Assembly: GCF_047495875.1 (NCBI RefSeq)
Contig: NC_092460.1
Span: 12,576,520 to 12,640,519 of the forward strand
Origin: Pithys albifrons albifrons
Taxonomy: Eukaryota; Chordata; Aves; Passeriformes; Thamnophilidae
Length of the DNA stretch: 64,000 bases
Direction: 5' to 3'
Shown here: positions 34,701-47,600 of the stretch, in pieces
How the letters are laid out: every line of letters starts with the position of its first letter
Numbering within the stretch: position 1 is the stretch's first letter
The notes under the pieces: model-generated
Seen by the model: the letters and a program-made list of their open reading frames with translations, nothing else
Told to the model about the DNA's origin: nothing
The model's database searches: none
Position numbers and translations under genes: made by a program

Positions 34701-37700
34701 CATGCTTGCAAGAGTGAATGGCACTGCACAGCAGTCTCCTTAGACACCTCTGATCTCAGGGAGAAACAGGTAAAATGAATACTGTCAGTCCATATTTGCC
34801 AGCTGAAACTAAGATCCCATGGACTGAGATGATGAGACATTGCCAAAATCTGTTCCTTTAAGGAATGAAGTTGCCTGGTTTTTGGCTTCAAGGACTCCCT
34901 TATCTGGTGATTAACGAAGAGTCATAATACAGAGAGGAGCTCAACACACCAACTGCAGCACAACTCCTCATGCCAGACCTCTGAGCTCACAGTTCTCTGC
35001 AGGGCCTGGTGCTGCCTGAGCATCTGGACACACTTAAAAGCTCTACAAATACAAGTTTGTGAACCAAACACTCCTCAGACATGAAGGCAAAACTGGCTGA
35101 GCTTTAGAGAAGCAAATCAATAACATTGTTGGGTTTGGGGGTTTCCTGTCTGATAATGCTCTTGGCTGCTTTCTCTTCCTGTCAGTAACAGGAACACATT
35201 GCTGTTGTATGTACCTGCCTCAGACAGAGAGAGAGGATGGCCTTGTGTCTGCCTGCCATTATGAGGATAATTAAGTCCCCCAAGACTTGAAGGCAATGCC
35301 TCAGAGCTTTTCATTATTCTTGAGCACTCAGAGTAACAGGAGGTGATGCCAGATCTAATCCAAAAGCTGACATATCTTAGGACTGAAAAACGTCCTCATT
35401 CAACTAACTTACTTTTCTCTTCAACAAGGAGAGTAACTTCTTAACCCTACACTACAGCAACTACAATAGCAACTAATTGTTACCACTTCTTTAATTTAGT
35501 TATTGCCAATTTAAATTAATAATCTGCAGAATATGTAGCAGACATTGCTAAACTCTGTGCAGTTGCACAAGCCAGAAGATCAAATCTGATTTGGAATGCA
35601 GGGACATTCTGATGGAAACACTGCAGAACACTCTTTTCACATCTTTGGTGAAGGCAACACCTGAAAAGGATCTTCAGCCAATGTCCCACTGCAAACTCGA
35701 AGGAGTCCTATTTCAGCCAAAGATCTGCACACTCTTACACATGAATGTTGAATTATGCAAGGCCCAAAAGACCCAAGTCATTGGATCTTTTCCTTTATGA
35801 ATAGGAAAGAAAGGATACATGGAAAGACAATGAAATGGTCTGTAGAAAATGGATGCAAATCATCAAGATTTCCAAGGACTACTCGAATCACTTCCTGGGG
35901 AGGTAAAAAAAATAAACCAAGGAAGAATATTAAAAACATAGCAACAATTCCACTGTCAAACACAGTTTCAAGGCTTGGGAAAAAAATTAACATTACTGTT
36001 TGCATGAATCATGGAAAAGCAGGTTCTAGATATTCTGCTTTTCCCCTTTCCTTCTTCTCTCCACTTCCTCTGATAATTTTAGAGTGTATTGCACTGACAG
36101 ACTGATAGAAATTGAAGTGAAGGACTATCTTAATCTTGAATTAACGTAGAAGAATTGCTATGGAGAGTGGAGATGTCTTTTCAAATTTAACAAGTATTAA
36201 ATTTAAGAAGTGTCCTTCCCCGCCCCCCCGCCCCAGCAAAACACACACAGCATTTGCTTTTGCCAAAAATAAACATATTGCTCTTTTGCTGAATATTGAC
36301 CCAAATCAGTCACAAGTTAAACTGCAAAAAACTTCTGTTCTACTGACAGGAAAGCTTTTCTATTAATACATTCCAATATTTTCAAAAGTGAAAAAAATAT
36401 AATTCTTTATATCAGTTAAAATCAGCACATTTTCTTCAGTAATATTTTGAATGCTATTACTATATTCTGAAGATTTAAAAAAATTTAAATAATAGGAAGA
36501 AGCATTTTTAAGAAGGCAGTATATGTGACTCATTTTCTCATATTTGTCTCATTTTCTCAGGAAAGGCAGGGGCTGTGTCCTGTCTCAGGAAGCAGATGGC
36601 ACCAATTGTGACCATCAGTTTGTGCTTAGACACAAAGCATTGGAAAAATTAAAAGAACACCAACTTAAAATTAAAAGAACACTTGCTCCTCAGCTTTGAG
36701 GAAAGCCTGTGCAATTTAGCATTAGATTGACCTCTACCAAGCCACCAGCACTGTCACAGCTCCTGAAAAACCAGGAGGGTTTCACAGGTAGTCAAAAAAG
36801 TGGGGGTCAGGTTTGAGGCTGAGAGTGAAACTCTGGGAAAGTGCTCCTGCAAGAATGACTGTGAAGAGGATTCGGACAGGAGCAGGGTGAAACTAGCTCT
36901 ACAAACAGCAGTTTCCATTTGTACAATATGAAGATTCAGTAGCTTCTTTGGAGTATTTGAAACAAAAGCACGGCTCTTCTACACTAATTTTGCCTGTTGA
37001 AGACATTTTTTATTTATGTCATTTTTTTTCACCCTGAGGCTCTGCAGAGAAGTTCCCCATTACTTGCATTTGAAATGTTGCATTTGACAAAATGTTCTCT
37101 GTCCCACAAACACAAGATTTGTTCAGCCCAACACCCATCCAGGGTCCAACGGACCTGCCTCAGCTCCTACCTCTAACTCCTTGGCAGCACTTTCAGCAAG
37201 ACTGAGATCAGGAGCACTGTGAAACAAACAGAGAGTTGGGAACATCCTGGTCAAAAATCAGTGGAGATGCATTTGATGTAAGAGTTTAAACAGCAGTAAA
37301 ACATCATTCCCATTGCATAGGAAAACTACTTAGCAGGTAGATGAACTCCTAATATATTATTCTTAAATAACATCCACTATTCCACAAGGATTGTTGCTTG
37401 TGAACGTTCTGCCCATTTGTGTTTTGTGTGTCTGTGGATACAATGGATGAGAGATCAGATCTTTTCAGCTGATCCTCAGTAACCCTCAGGATTGTTTTTT
37501 GTTGACACAGCACCCTCAAACCAGCCCCTCTGTTGTCTTCTATTGTGGTGGTGCCACTCTGCTTAAGGGAGGAACTGGCAGGAGGTGTCAGTCAATCTCT
37601 TCCTGTGCAAGGAGAGGAATGGACCTTCACAGCACCAGAATTAGGCCCTGTGATGCTGGGAGTCGTGTGCTGCCTCTGCATCCATCTTTTCCCAAACATT

Positions 37701-39055
37701 AACTCCAGCCTCTGGAATCCATCCTCTCAGCAGCTGTTTGCTGCAGGTATGGGCCAACAACCTTAGGAACAGGGAAAGAGAAGGTCTAAAAGAAAATCTA
37801 AACTCATTAAAAAGTAAACAAACCCCACAAAGGTCACTTGGAAATAAGTAGATAGAGTGGAGTGCAAGGAATCCAAGGTGTGCAAGGAATGCAAGGTGTG
37901 CAAGTATTCTCTGTCAGGCAGTCATGATCACATCTGCCCCATTCAGGGGCCCCAGCCAGAACCAGAACCAGAACCAGAACTCCCCTTCCTCTTCAGAAAG
38001 ATCCATGAAATGGGCTAATGAAAGGAATTTCTCAGCACCACAGCAGAAGGAAGTCATGACTCAAGACTTATGCTGTGGTCATGAATCAGCAGGGAAAGAA
38101 AAGCACAGTTCAGGAAAGGATGCTGCCATGGTGCCAAGAAATGAGAATGCAAAGAATGGAAGACAGCAAGGCACCATCCAGGCACTGGTGACAAGGATGT
38201 CAGACCTGCTGTCTGACTGCAGGAGAGTCATTGCTTGGGTTGAGATCAGGGACATGAGAGGTGTGGGGGTTTGAAACTACAGGCAGTTCTTGGCCTAAAC
38301 CAAGTGTTGCTTCCTTGAATGATTGAGAACAGAAAAAAATAATTAAGACTGAAAAAACTAGCAGAATAACTAAAGCAGCATGAGATAAGAAAGAAACTGA
38401 GAAAGGCAAGCTGTGAGAATGGAATGTGTGTTGATAATTTCTCATGAAACTAAAATTACATCTGGGGAGTGTGTAATTGCCAATTAGAAGTTTAGCAAGG
38501 TATATGGACACTATCATGGACCAATGGGAGGGTGACCATGGGAGGGATTTAGAATATATAGAGAGTAACTTGTAGATTGAAGTATTCTCTCCTTCTTCTT
38601 CTCCATTTTCCTTTCTTTTTCTTTTTGAGTGTGTTACATGTAGTTTCAACCACCACAAAGGCTCTAGAGTTTCTCAGTTAAATACTTAAGAATTTCAAAC
38701 TACTGTCTGTGAAAAGTGTCTCTTTTCCAGTGAAGCACAAAATTCACACAAGGCAATGAAATAAGAGTGTTTTTACAGCTGGAATTATTCTCTCAGCACG
38801 TGAAAGTGCAGCAGCAACTTTTAAATGGCCACTTTCCTGGTCAGTGAAAAAAGGCAGGAAATGAGGAGGCCCCAGGATCTGAATTTAAGGTCCCGTATTA
38901 ACTCACCTGCAGTCAACAAACTGCAGGGTGACTTCTCAGCTGTAACTTACTTACCTGTTGAAGTTGCCATAGCGGATTTTGAATTTGTACACAAACTTGC
39001 CAGCGTGAAGAAACCTTGTTTCAGGCAGTGGGTACATAAAGGGCTTCAAGGGCAT
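28721..39055 (-). CDS. MAJIN: MAJIN, membrane-anchored junction protein
   Basis: Meiotic telomere-attachment protein. With TERB1 and TERB2 it anchors telomeres to the inner nuclear membrane (family knowledge). Exons (minus strand): 38955-39068 (ATG 39053-39055), 37171-37216, 35819-35894, 34087-34212, 33552-33583, 30972-31030, 30817-30862, 29516-29537, 29221-29368, 28721-28766; phases agree and total 233 codons plus TGA. Recognised from YPLPETRFLHAG and YKFKIRYG at the N terminus, RVVLGNLDDL and HFIVFP in exon 3, and SKWERVS, KFKHE and PYPYICTLYIE in exon 4. These match the N-terminal DNA-binding domain of vertebrate MAJIN. The C terminus IIISPLHHLFGRKK fits a short membrane anchor with basic end. 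Exons 1-4 and 9 are firm. Exon 6 has a choice of donors (30972 keeps phase; 30994 does not). The small exons 5, 7 and 8 rest on splice sites and phase. Confidence 0.8.
32283..32500 (+). mobile_element. CR1 LINE fragment in a MAJIN intron
   Basis: Sense CR1 landmarks: GGGCCACAAACGTGATGATGG, a CTGTTCAGCCTGGAGA-type word and AAGGAGAGGGAATGAAGA, followed by GGAGCCAGGC. Diverged fragment. Confidence 0.6.
37955..37980 (+). repeat. Short (CCAGAA)n tandem repeat
   Basis: About four hexamer copies. A nearby imperfect 20-bp repeat based on GCAAGGAATGCAAGGTGT lies at about 37865-37905. Confidence 0.7.
38262..38657. mobile_element. Probable solo LTR in MAJIN intron 1
   Basis: A 396-bp element with imperfect inverted ends: the left end is TGTGGGGGTTTGAAACTAC and the reverse complement of the right end reads TGTGGTGGTTGAAACTAC. 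TG...CA termini and a TATATA motif near the right end fit an avian ERV LTR. No clean target-site duplication was seen. Confidence 0.55.
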
Positions 39056-39305
39056 CTCTCTCACTCTCCTTGAATGTAAAAGCAGGACAGCCAAAGGTTA
39101 ATTCCTAAAACCCTTCACCGCATCTCACTCTAACACATGAAAGTTTTTCCTCCAGGGAGCATCTGCAGAGGGAAGGTATCTCCCACCTGTCAGCACGCAG
39201 CCGGTCTGGGTGTTCGTGCCAACAGTGGCCTGTGTTTCTGAGCAGGATCAGAGGCCAGACCTGGAGCTGAGGCCACTGGAACCACCTATGCCCAGGGCCC
39301 CCAGG

Positions 39306-39535
39306 CCGGGAGGGACACTGTGAGGGACACTGTGAGGAACACTGTGAGGGACACTGTGAGGGACACAGGCTGGGAGGGACACCGTGAGGGACACCGTGAG
39401 GGACACAGGCTGGGAGGGACACCGTGAGGGACACCCCAGGCCGTGAGGGACACCGTGAGGGACACCTCAGACCGTGAGGGACACCCCGGGGGACACCGTG
39501 AGGGACACCCCAGTCTGGGAGGGACACCGTGAGGG
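39306..39535. repeat. GGGACAC(C/T)GTGA minisatellite
   Basis: About fifteen imperfect copies of a 12-bp unit with longer interruptions. It produces long but spurious open frames rich in Cys-Pro-Ser. Confidence 0.9.
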
Positions 39536-39795
39536 ACCCCCGGCCCCCGCGGGTCCGGCCCGCAGAGCTCGTTCCTGTCGCGGTGCCCAAGGGGCAGCCA
39601 CCACCAGTGCCCGGCGGGAGGTGCCGCCGCCTCCCCAGCGCCGGGGGCGGCCGGAGCGGCCTCCGAAGGGCCCCGCGGCCCGCCGGGCACCAGGGCGGGA
39701 CACCCCGCACCGACACCGGGACGGCCGGGACCGCCGGGCCGGGGCTGTGGGCGGAGCGGAGACGAGGAGAGCCCAGCCCAGCCCAGCCCAGCCCG
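39530..39795 (-). promoter_or_regulatory. CpG island, likely MAJIN promoter and 5' exon
   Basis: Very GC-rich, CpG-dense block with G/C boxes and a GGGCGGG-like element, ending in a (CCCAG)n run. It lies about 0.5-0.7 kb upstream of the first MAJIN coding exon, whose acceptor (39069-39070) implies a non-coding exon upstream. It could also serve a gene on the plus strand, but none was found. Confidence 0.6.
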
Positions 39796-40202
39796 AAAAT
39801 AGGACAAGGGAAAATAGCAATCTTGTGAAAGCCATGACCTACAGGAGGGCACAGAGAAGGCCACAGAGAGGACACACTGGGAGCAGGCAAGGCTGGCCAC
39901 GGGGCCAGGTTGTAGCAGCACCTGGGCAGCCCTCTCTGACAGATCAGTTTCCCAGCATTTCCTACTCATCAGATGTTGGCCCTCACTGGGCGAGACTGGC
40001 ACAGTCCTGGGCATTAGGGCAAAGCTCTTGCCACACACCGAGCCCCAGGGAGGTGCCAGTGCCTGCCAATGGGAGAAGCTGAGCCTCGGGGATGCTGGGC
40101 TTCCTCCTGCCCTGCTCACCCTGCTCTTTTCTTGCTCTTTAAATCCCCGAGGAAAGCAGGAGAGCAGAAGCCATAGGAAAGGGACCTGGCAGTTCCTCCA
40201 TG

Positions 40203-40560
40203 GAATCATAGAATTAAGAAAGTTGGAAAAGACCTCTGAGATCAAGTCCAACATTTGATCCAACCATTGTGCTTAATAGACCATGGCACTAAGTGCCACA
40301 TCCAGTCTCTCTTTAAAAACCTACAGGGACGATGAATCAACCACCTCCCAGGGCAGCCTCTCCATAAAGAATTTCTTCCCAATATCTGACCTAAACCTCT
40401 CCTTAAGACTGTGCCCTCTTGTCCTACTGCTGGTGGCCTGAGAGAAGAGACCAACCCCTGCCTGGCTACACCCTCCTTTCAGGTAGTCGTACAGAACAAT
40501 GAGGTCTCCCCTGAGCCTTCTCTTCTCAAGGCTACACTGCTGCATCCTGTGCCTCAGAAG
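40203..40560 (-). mobile_element. CR1 LINE 3' end (antisense)
   Basis: Begins with AATCATAGAATTAAGAAAG and GGAAAAGACCTCTGAGATCA, then the full CR1 3' UTR order in reverse complement up to GAGCCTTCTCTTCTCAAGGC. Confidence 0.85.
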
Positions 40561-40699
40561 TCACAGGGAGACATCCAAGGCCAGCCCAGCCCCTGTCCCT
40601 GGGACCCTGACTAAAAAGGTGACAGCGCTGCAGAGATGCGCAGGATGTGGCCCCTCCATGCCCAGCCCAGCACAGTGTGCCAGGCAGGAGCGGCATTCC

Positions 40700-40818
40700 C
40701 AGGGAGGTGACAGAGAGGGCAGGGACAGGGACTGAGAGGGGCAGGGACAGGGAGAGGAACTGAGAGGGGCAGGGACAGGGACTGAGAGGGACAGGGACAG
40801 GGACAGGAACTGAGAGGG

Positions 40819-40886
<68 letters not shown>

Positions 40887-40995
40887 TGAGTGGGGCAGGG
40901 ACAAGGACTGAGAGGGGCAGGGACAGGGACGGGGGCAGGGATAGGGACTGAGAGAGACAGGGACAGGGACAGGGACTGAGCGGGGCAGGGACAGA
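40700..40995. repeat. (GGGACA)n hexamer satellite with GACTGAGAG interruptions
   Basis: Long purine-rich tandem array of AGGGAC hexamers with a higher-order interruption. The reading frames across it (Val-Pro repeats on the minus strand) are artefacts of the repeat. Confidence 0.92.
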
Positions 40996-41310
40996 CTCAG
41001 GTGTTTCCTGGTGTACGGAAAATGACGTCGCTAGAGGTCAGTGTCCACAAAGGAGACACAGGAGTGCTGCTAAAGGAACTTTATTTAGAATAAAGGGAGA
41101 AAGTACACTAAGGCAATACCCAGTGAGTTTTTCTCGGCCAGGTGGGGGGACACAGGTCCCCTTTTATTCTCATTTCCTGCCGCATACTGCAGACTCCCTT
41201 TCCCCATTGGTTTAGGTACTTGGGAGGTACAGGCGTCCTGAACCACCCACTGTGTGTTCCCTCTAAACATGTACAAGCATCTGCCTCCCTTTTTAACATA
41301 GATTGTATGA

Positions 41311-41625
41311 CTAAAATCATAGAATCATAGAATGTATTGGGTTGGAAAAGACCTCCGAGATCATCAAGTCCAAGCCTTGGTCCAACTCCAGTCCCTTTAC
41401 CAGATCATGGCACTCAGTGCCACGGCTAATATCAGTTTAAAAACCTCCAGGGATGGGGAATCCACCCCCTCTCTGGGCAGCCCATTCCAATGCCTGAGCA
41501 CTCTCTCTGCAAAGAATTTGTTCCTGATCTCCAACTTCAATTTCCCCTGGCAGAGCTTGAGCCCATGCCCCCTTGTCCTATTGCTGAGTGCCTGGGAGAA
41601 GAGACCAGCCCCCACCTGTGACTCT
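41311..41625 (-). mobile_element. CR1 LINE 3' end (antisense)
   Basis: Starts with the reversed tail ATCATAGAATCATAGAATG and continues through GGTTGGAAAAGACCTCCGAG and CCCTTGTCCTATTGCTG, typical CR1 3' UTR. Confidence 0.87.
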
Positions 41626-42184
41626 TACTACTCCTGAAGGTGTTCTGAATAAAAACATACCAGAATGAGAGACTTGATGTCTTTCTTGCCAAGCTGGAAA
41701 GTAAAAACATGTCTGAGAATTTCTGAGCGTGGTGCTGGGATCAGGAGCCCTGTTGTGAGAGATTAGATGCAAATTCTGTCCTTCTGATCTCTTCTTAACA
41801 ATGATAATGAGCATAATTAGAGGATTCTGGTAAAAGGTCAACAACTCTTGCAGAACCTCTGGGAATTTTAAAGCTTATGGATTTTTCCCCCCAGTTTCTA
41901 ATTAAATGTCTTATCTCCTGAATCTTTTTCCTGAAAATGTACCAAGAAACATTACTCTGTATTAAGAAGAATGTATATTCTGGCTTACCTTTTTTCCCCA
42001 CCTTTTTTTTTTCTTTTTCTTTTTTTTCTTTTTCATGGAGCTATTTGAATCCATTCAATTAGTGGCTGGTTAAATATTCCAAGGGAAGGCTTCCTGTAGG
42101 CAAAGAGCTGGACTAGACTTGTTACTAGGACTAGACTTGTTACTATGACCACAATAAACTGCAATGTGAGAAGTAGTTGAGCTG

Positions 42185-42460
42185 TGGAACCTGATCCAGA
42201 AGAGAGATATCTACAGGTTGTGGGGTGGGAAAACTGGGCTGGATATCAGAAAAAAATTCTTTCCAGAGAGAGTGCTCAGGCATTGGAATGAGCTGCCCAG
42301 AGAGGGGGTGGATTCCCCATCCCTGGAGGTTTTTAAACTGAGATTGGATGTGGCACTGAGTGCCATGATCTGGTAAAGGGACTGGAGTTGTACCAAGGGC
42401 TGGACTTGATGATCTCGGAGGTCTTTTCCAACTCAATCCATTCTATGATTCTATGACTGG
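42185..42460 (+). mobile_element. CR1 LINE 3' end (sense)
   Basis: Sense-oriented CR1 3' end finishing with CCATTCTATGATTCTATGAC. It is in opposite orientation to, and closely related to, the copy at 41311-41625. Confidence 0.87.
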
Positions 42461-44370
42461 TGCTAAGAAACACCTCCCCCAAGGGCTGAGTGAGAAGAGC
42501 TGATCACAGCTCGTCATCACGGGCTGAACAAGCTGTTTCCCAGAGTCCCTGGTTTCCTCAGGACATGAACAGCAGGAAAAGACCAGTCCCAGCAGCAAGA
42601 AGAAGAGGTTTCTTGTGTTTGGCAGAGGGTTCAGAATCGGATGTAATTGTAAAAGTTTCAGAGCAGCTGAAATTTCAGGGGGTGTGCTTTCCAAGCCTTG
42701 AAATTGAGACTGATCTCTCCTGGGATGAGTTATGGACACCTGAGGAGGATTTCTCGGTCCGCTTTTCATGGTCAAGGTTCATTTCATATTTCCAGCCTAG
42801 ACTGTAAGCTGGGACAGACTCTAAGCTACCTTAAGTGCCAGGACTAGCACAAGGAAAGTACCAGGACTAGTACCAGGAAAGTACCAGCTGAGCTTAAATG
42901 TCAAGGAAAATTTAAAAAATGCTTTTCAGCTCTCAACATTTACTCCGATGAGCTTCTAGCCAGGAGCTTTTAAACCTGCACAATCTTTCTGTCTCGTGTA
43001 AAATTAGAAGTGCACGTGGTAGCAAGGAACAAAATAATGTGCTTAATTTACCTGTGTCATTCTGAAGCCAATGGTACTGGAAAAATTGGATGTTAGGTGG
43101 CAATGACACCACTGTTCTTCTTGCCACTGGATGGCAATGTTTGATTAGAAAAAAGATCTATGTCTGAGGAAATAAAACTGATCTCTTTTCTTGGCAGAGG
43201 AGGCACAAGATTTCCTTTGGGTATATGACTTTCTGAAATCTGAAGAGGAGGAAAATATTATATTGTATTACTGCAACGAAATTTCTTTGCTCTTTTTGTT
43301 ATTATTATTCCAATAGTGCTTAGGAAGCTCTTGAGCTCTGAAGTCCAGTCTTGGATGCTGTAGAAAATTTACACTTTATGTAAGGGTTGGTTGCAGACAG
43401 TTCTCTGTGAGCTCGGCAGTGTGGAAAGCACAAGTCTTGGTGCTCTCTTTCTATACCTGACTCAGGCTATAAAAAGCAAGTCAATAATTAATGTCCATGA
43501 ATTTTGCTACAATGAATATGTATGATTCAAATCATACCGGTGCACCAAATCCTAAAATGCTCTCATGTCAGGCAAGGTTACAAGTGTTGTTTGTCAGACA
43601 AGATTAATTTGAGTGAAACAAATACAGGTTAATAGAACTATTCCTGCTTACATTTTGGATGTCTAATTTATGACCAGAACTCAGAACATATTTAATTGGA
43701 TGAGTCAAAGGGACTATTTCACTTAATACTGTAACTTCAACAGGGGCCAGTGTCAGATGACTAGGGAAGAATGTAAGAGTCAGGTAAGCAAGATACAGAG
43801 GTCTTCTCTTTTGAAAGATTTCTTCCACAAATTTGTTGGGGTTTTTTGGCTGTCATTGCTTTTGTTTGCTTTTTTAAACTGAATTTCTCAAGAGGAATTC
43901 CTCAGCTCTGTTACATTTTTTGTAATAATCTAATTTCTTTTAGATTTTGGGCTTACTGTGTTGTATAAAAAGCATGTCAGAACCTCAGAAAAATCTCCTT
44001 CTTTGTAGTCCTGCTCTGCCATCAGCCCAAATTTGTATGCAGTTTTATCAGGCTGTGTGCCAAGTCAGTAGGAACTAATTTTCTTAGATTTATTTGAAAA
44101 TGGTCAATGAGGAAGGAAAAAGTGGGTTAAAAGTGGAGACAGAATGAAACAGTTTGTTATTTTGTCTGGACCATGATAAACTTGAGGACTCTGGACATGA
44201 AGGAAGAGATGAGAGTGAAGAGGGAATGTAACAACCTGGCTGACTATATTTAGAGGTTAATTGATAGTTACTTTAACAGGCTGTTTTTCTGATGAAAGCA
44301 TCTCTTGTTACCAATGCTCTGAGTAAACATCTACTAATTAGACTCAGTAACTAGACATGTTTGGCTTATT
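42461..44370. other. Gene-free AT-rich stretch
   Basis: A plus-strand open frame at 42490-42807 abuts the CR1 end and has no family I recognise. Nothing else stands out. Confidence 0.35.
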
Positions 44371-44379
44371 TCCAAAGAT

Positions 44380-44690
44380 GAAAAGGAACCCATCCAGTCT
44401 GGCTCACAAAGATGGAATACCCGATAGAGTCCTGCCTCCAGGAGTCCCACTCTGGTTGCCTGTCCCGTTCCACCCCCTGCCATGGGCAGGGACACCTCCC
44501 ACCAGTCCAGGCTGCTCCAAGTCCTGTCCAGTCTGGCCTTGGACACTGCCAGGGATGGGGCAGCCACAGCTGCTCTGGACAACCTGTGCCAGGGCCTCAC
44601 CTCCCTCAGAGGGAAGAACCTCATCCTAAAATCTAATCTAAATCTCTCCTCTTTTAGTTTCAAATCATTCCCCTTTGTTGTATCATTATC
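44380..44690 (-). mobile_element. CR1 LINE fragment (antisense)
   Basis: Carries CCCCCTGCCATGGGCAGGGACA, CTTGGACACTGCCAGGGATG and CTAATCTAAATCTCTCCTCTTT in the order expected for an antisense CR1 3' UTR. Confidence 0.75.
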
Positions 44691-44699
44691 ATTTGATTA

Positions 44700-47600
44700 A
44701 TGTAAGGATAATCTTCTCTTAGCGAAGCACAGATTTCCTTTCTTTGAAGTAAACACTCAAAGAGCTTTAGGATTTATACTGCAATGTAAAAGCAGTGAAA
44801 GCTTTATTTTTTCAAGATTCATATCTCTTCTTTTAACCACATATAAACTCACACCATGTAGTTATAAACTTTTGGTGAGATGCTGCAGGGAGAGCTTGGA
44901 ATTGATGTTTCCGAAATTCTGAGCTGTGGGTCTAAAGCCAGGCTGACCTGCTTCAAAGAGGGTTGCAGATGAGGAATTTTGCTTCCCCTCTCTCTGTTTT
45001 TGCTGGATGCATTTACTTTTGTCAAATAATCTCAAATGGAATAGGGAGAAAGATGTGCCTTATTTTTCCTTTCCTTTTTCCCCTGTTATCCTGTAACAGA
45101 TCACTTCAGTTTGTGACTGTACTCACTAACGAATTGAAATTATCTCTGTGAGAATAGGGATAATCAAAGAGTAAAAAGAAGAAACCATAGAGATTACAAG
45201 CTGGAGTCTAGGCAGTAAAACATATATGATTCATACATTTTATGAATTTTTAAAGTATAATATACTTGATTGCCATGGAGAAAAAGAGATGCAAAAGGTC
45301 TATGGGATCTATGAAGATAGTTTCGCAGCCATTGTTTTTTCAAAGGTCTCCTAACAGTAAAACTTGAAAGGTTTTTTCCAAAACTGTCTGGAATGACTCT
45401 GTAAGCCTGTATGTGCAAAATAACCACTTACAGACATTAAAAATAAAAATATTTTAAAAAAATCCACTCTAGCACTTCTGGAGGCCAAAAGACAATTTGG
45501 GAATAAATACTGGACCCTTTCTTTACTTGATGCTTTGAATATTATTATTCCTGACTTTTACTACAACTTTAATGTTAACTTTTAGATGTGTTTATCTCTG
45601 AAGGTTTTCAGGTCTTGAGAGCTGGCAGGGCTTACCCACTGTTTGATTGTCCAGGGCAGAGTTGACACTTGATAACCCTGTGCTTCCTGTCCTGTTTCTT
45701 GGAAGCCCAGTTCACTCTACATCACCTGGCCAGCATCTAAACACTTCTATCTAACATTTATGGGATTTAAAACTATGTTTAATTGAATAAATTCTCACTT
45801 AGCTCATATTCTTGAGAGAGGCCAGGTCTGCAAAGTGTTGGTAAGAGCTACCAGGCTGACTCCTGGGGTTGTGTTCCAGCACTGCTCTGAGCTGAAGCAG
45901 ATCCTTGTGCCTCATTGTCCATGTGCAGCTCCCTTGGGCATTCCTGCCTTCATTCCTGCCTTCAGTGCTGTTGACTGGGCAGTGACACCCAGGACAGTCC
46001 CTGGCTCACAACAAGGGCTGATGCATAAGGCACTGGAGCCACCAAGGGCAATCTTCTCCTTCCCAAGCCTACTGTCTCTTCAGGACTTGGCATTGCTTTG
46101 ATAAACACACACCACCAGCAGCACATAAATCTTCTCTTTCTGTTTTTCTTTTCTTTCTGCAAGTTGCTTTTCTGACATTCTGTTTTCCTCAATCCTGATG
46201 GGAACATAAATGTTTAGTAATACATAACCTGATGTAATCTGGCAGAGATGTCCAGTGTCTGGAGTGTTTGGTTCAGATTTAGACATTGTTTCTCCCTCTA
46301 AAATGGACTCTTTCATTCCAACAAACAACTGATTCACCCCCCTCACCCCACCCCTGAGCATAGTACAGTGTTGAAGACTGCTTTAATAGAGGAAAAAACT
46401 GTTTTGTCATTAAATATAAAGATGAAAGAGAGCAAGCTGCCAAGAATGGTTGTGATCCCTGAGCTGGTGTCATCAGTGAACTTCTAGTTAAGTGATAATG
46501 TAAGTACAGAAGCAGCAGTGGGGGCAGTGCCACATAAAATTGATTCAGGTTGCTGGTGGAAATATAGAAGATTGAAACAAGTGCTGAATAAAGCAGATCA
46601 ATATGTTACCTGACTGCTGAGAGTAATGCATTGTAGAAAATGCTCTGGTTCAATGTTTTCCATGGCAAGGTAGTTGCCTGGAATTCGGTGGGGGAAAAAG
46701 TTGCAATTTCCTGTAGAATATGGATTTAGGTAAAACAGGGTAATCAACACATATGCAAGTCTGACTTCCACTGAGGGAATTGTCTACATGTAATAGTTGT
46801 GCAATGTTCTCACAGAGGAGTTACAGCACCTTAATGTTTAGTGAACTTGTAGTTCCTTTAGAGCACTGCCTTAATGGCAGAGCTTTTTCCTGCCCTAGTC
46901 TGCTCAAATATGGCTGAATATGAATTCCAGTGAGGTTTGGACAGCTAAATTATCCTTAAACTCCATCTGGGCTTAACATGATCCATTGTACATATGTCAT
47001 GGGCTGCTTCCCTGTGCCTGTCCAGCTGTTGCACAGCTCCTGAGACAGGAGCAGGGAACTGGGAGAAAAGCAAGGGCAGGTTGTGCAATTTTCATTTACT
47101 GTGTGCTATAATACCAGAGAAACGTTTGTATTTGAAATCAGAGGTGTTTGGAACAGCAAAAGGATAGAAAAAGAATGAGGGATAATTACACTGAATTTGT
47201 GCTTTGTCTTTTATTTAAGAAGTGTTTTAAGTGACTGACAAATACAGTGCTTGGAAACCTTCTTGTATTAACCCACATCTCCACCTGCATCCTTTTCAGC
47301 TCCAATGTACTTGGGAAAATGTTATAGGTTTATGGGGATCTTTTTGTTTACTTGATGGGATTTAGGCCCCTTTATATTTCCCTATAAAGTTTTCTTGGAC
47401 TCAGACAGCAAAGAGAAACTTCTGAAGATCTTTGAATAGATTACTGTAATTATGGAGCAAGGAAGAGAAGATACTTCTGCAGTTCTAATTTTAGTTTCAC
47501 TAATGGAGATAAGAGGAATGTTATTCCTTTGGATTTGCTCTAATCTGCTTCTTTTTGTGCCTGTCCAGCAGTGCTGGCCATCCAGCTCCAGAGCACTATA

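Noticed and set aside
35413..35439. Extra MAJIN exon (27 nt, donor GTAAGT)
   Set aside because: Its acceptor has no pyrimidine tract, and the family alignment goes directly from the exon at 35819-35894 to the one at 34087-34212.
39105..40263. Long open frames of 261 and 325 codons on the minus strand
   Set aside because: They run through a 12-bp minisatellite and a CpG island; composition explains the lack of stops.
40611..40904. Val-Pro repeat protein on the minus strand
   Set aside because: Translation of the GGGACA hexamer satellite.
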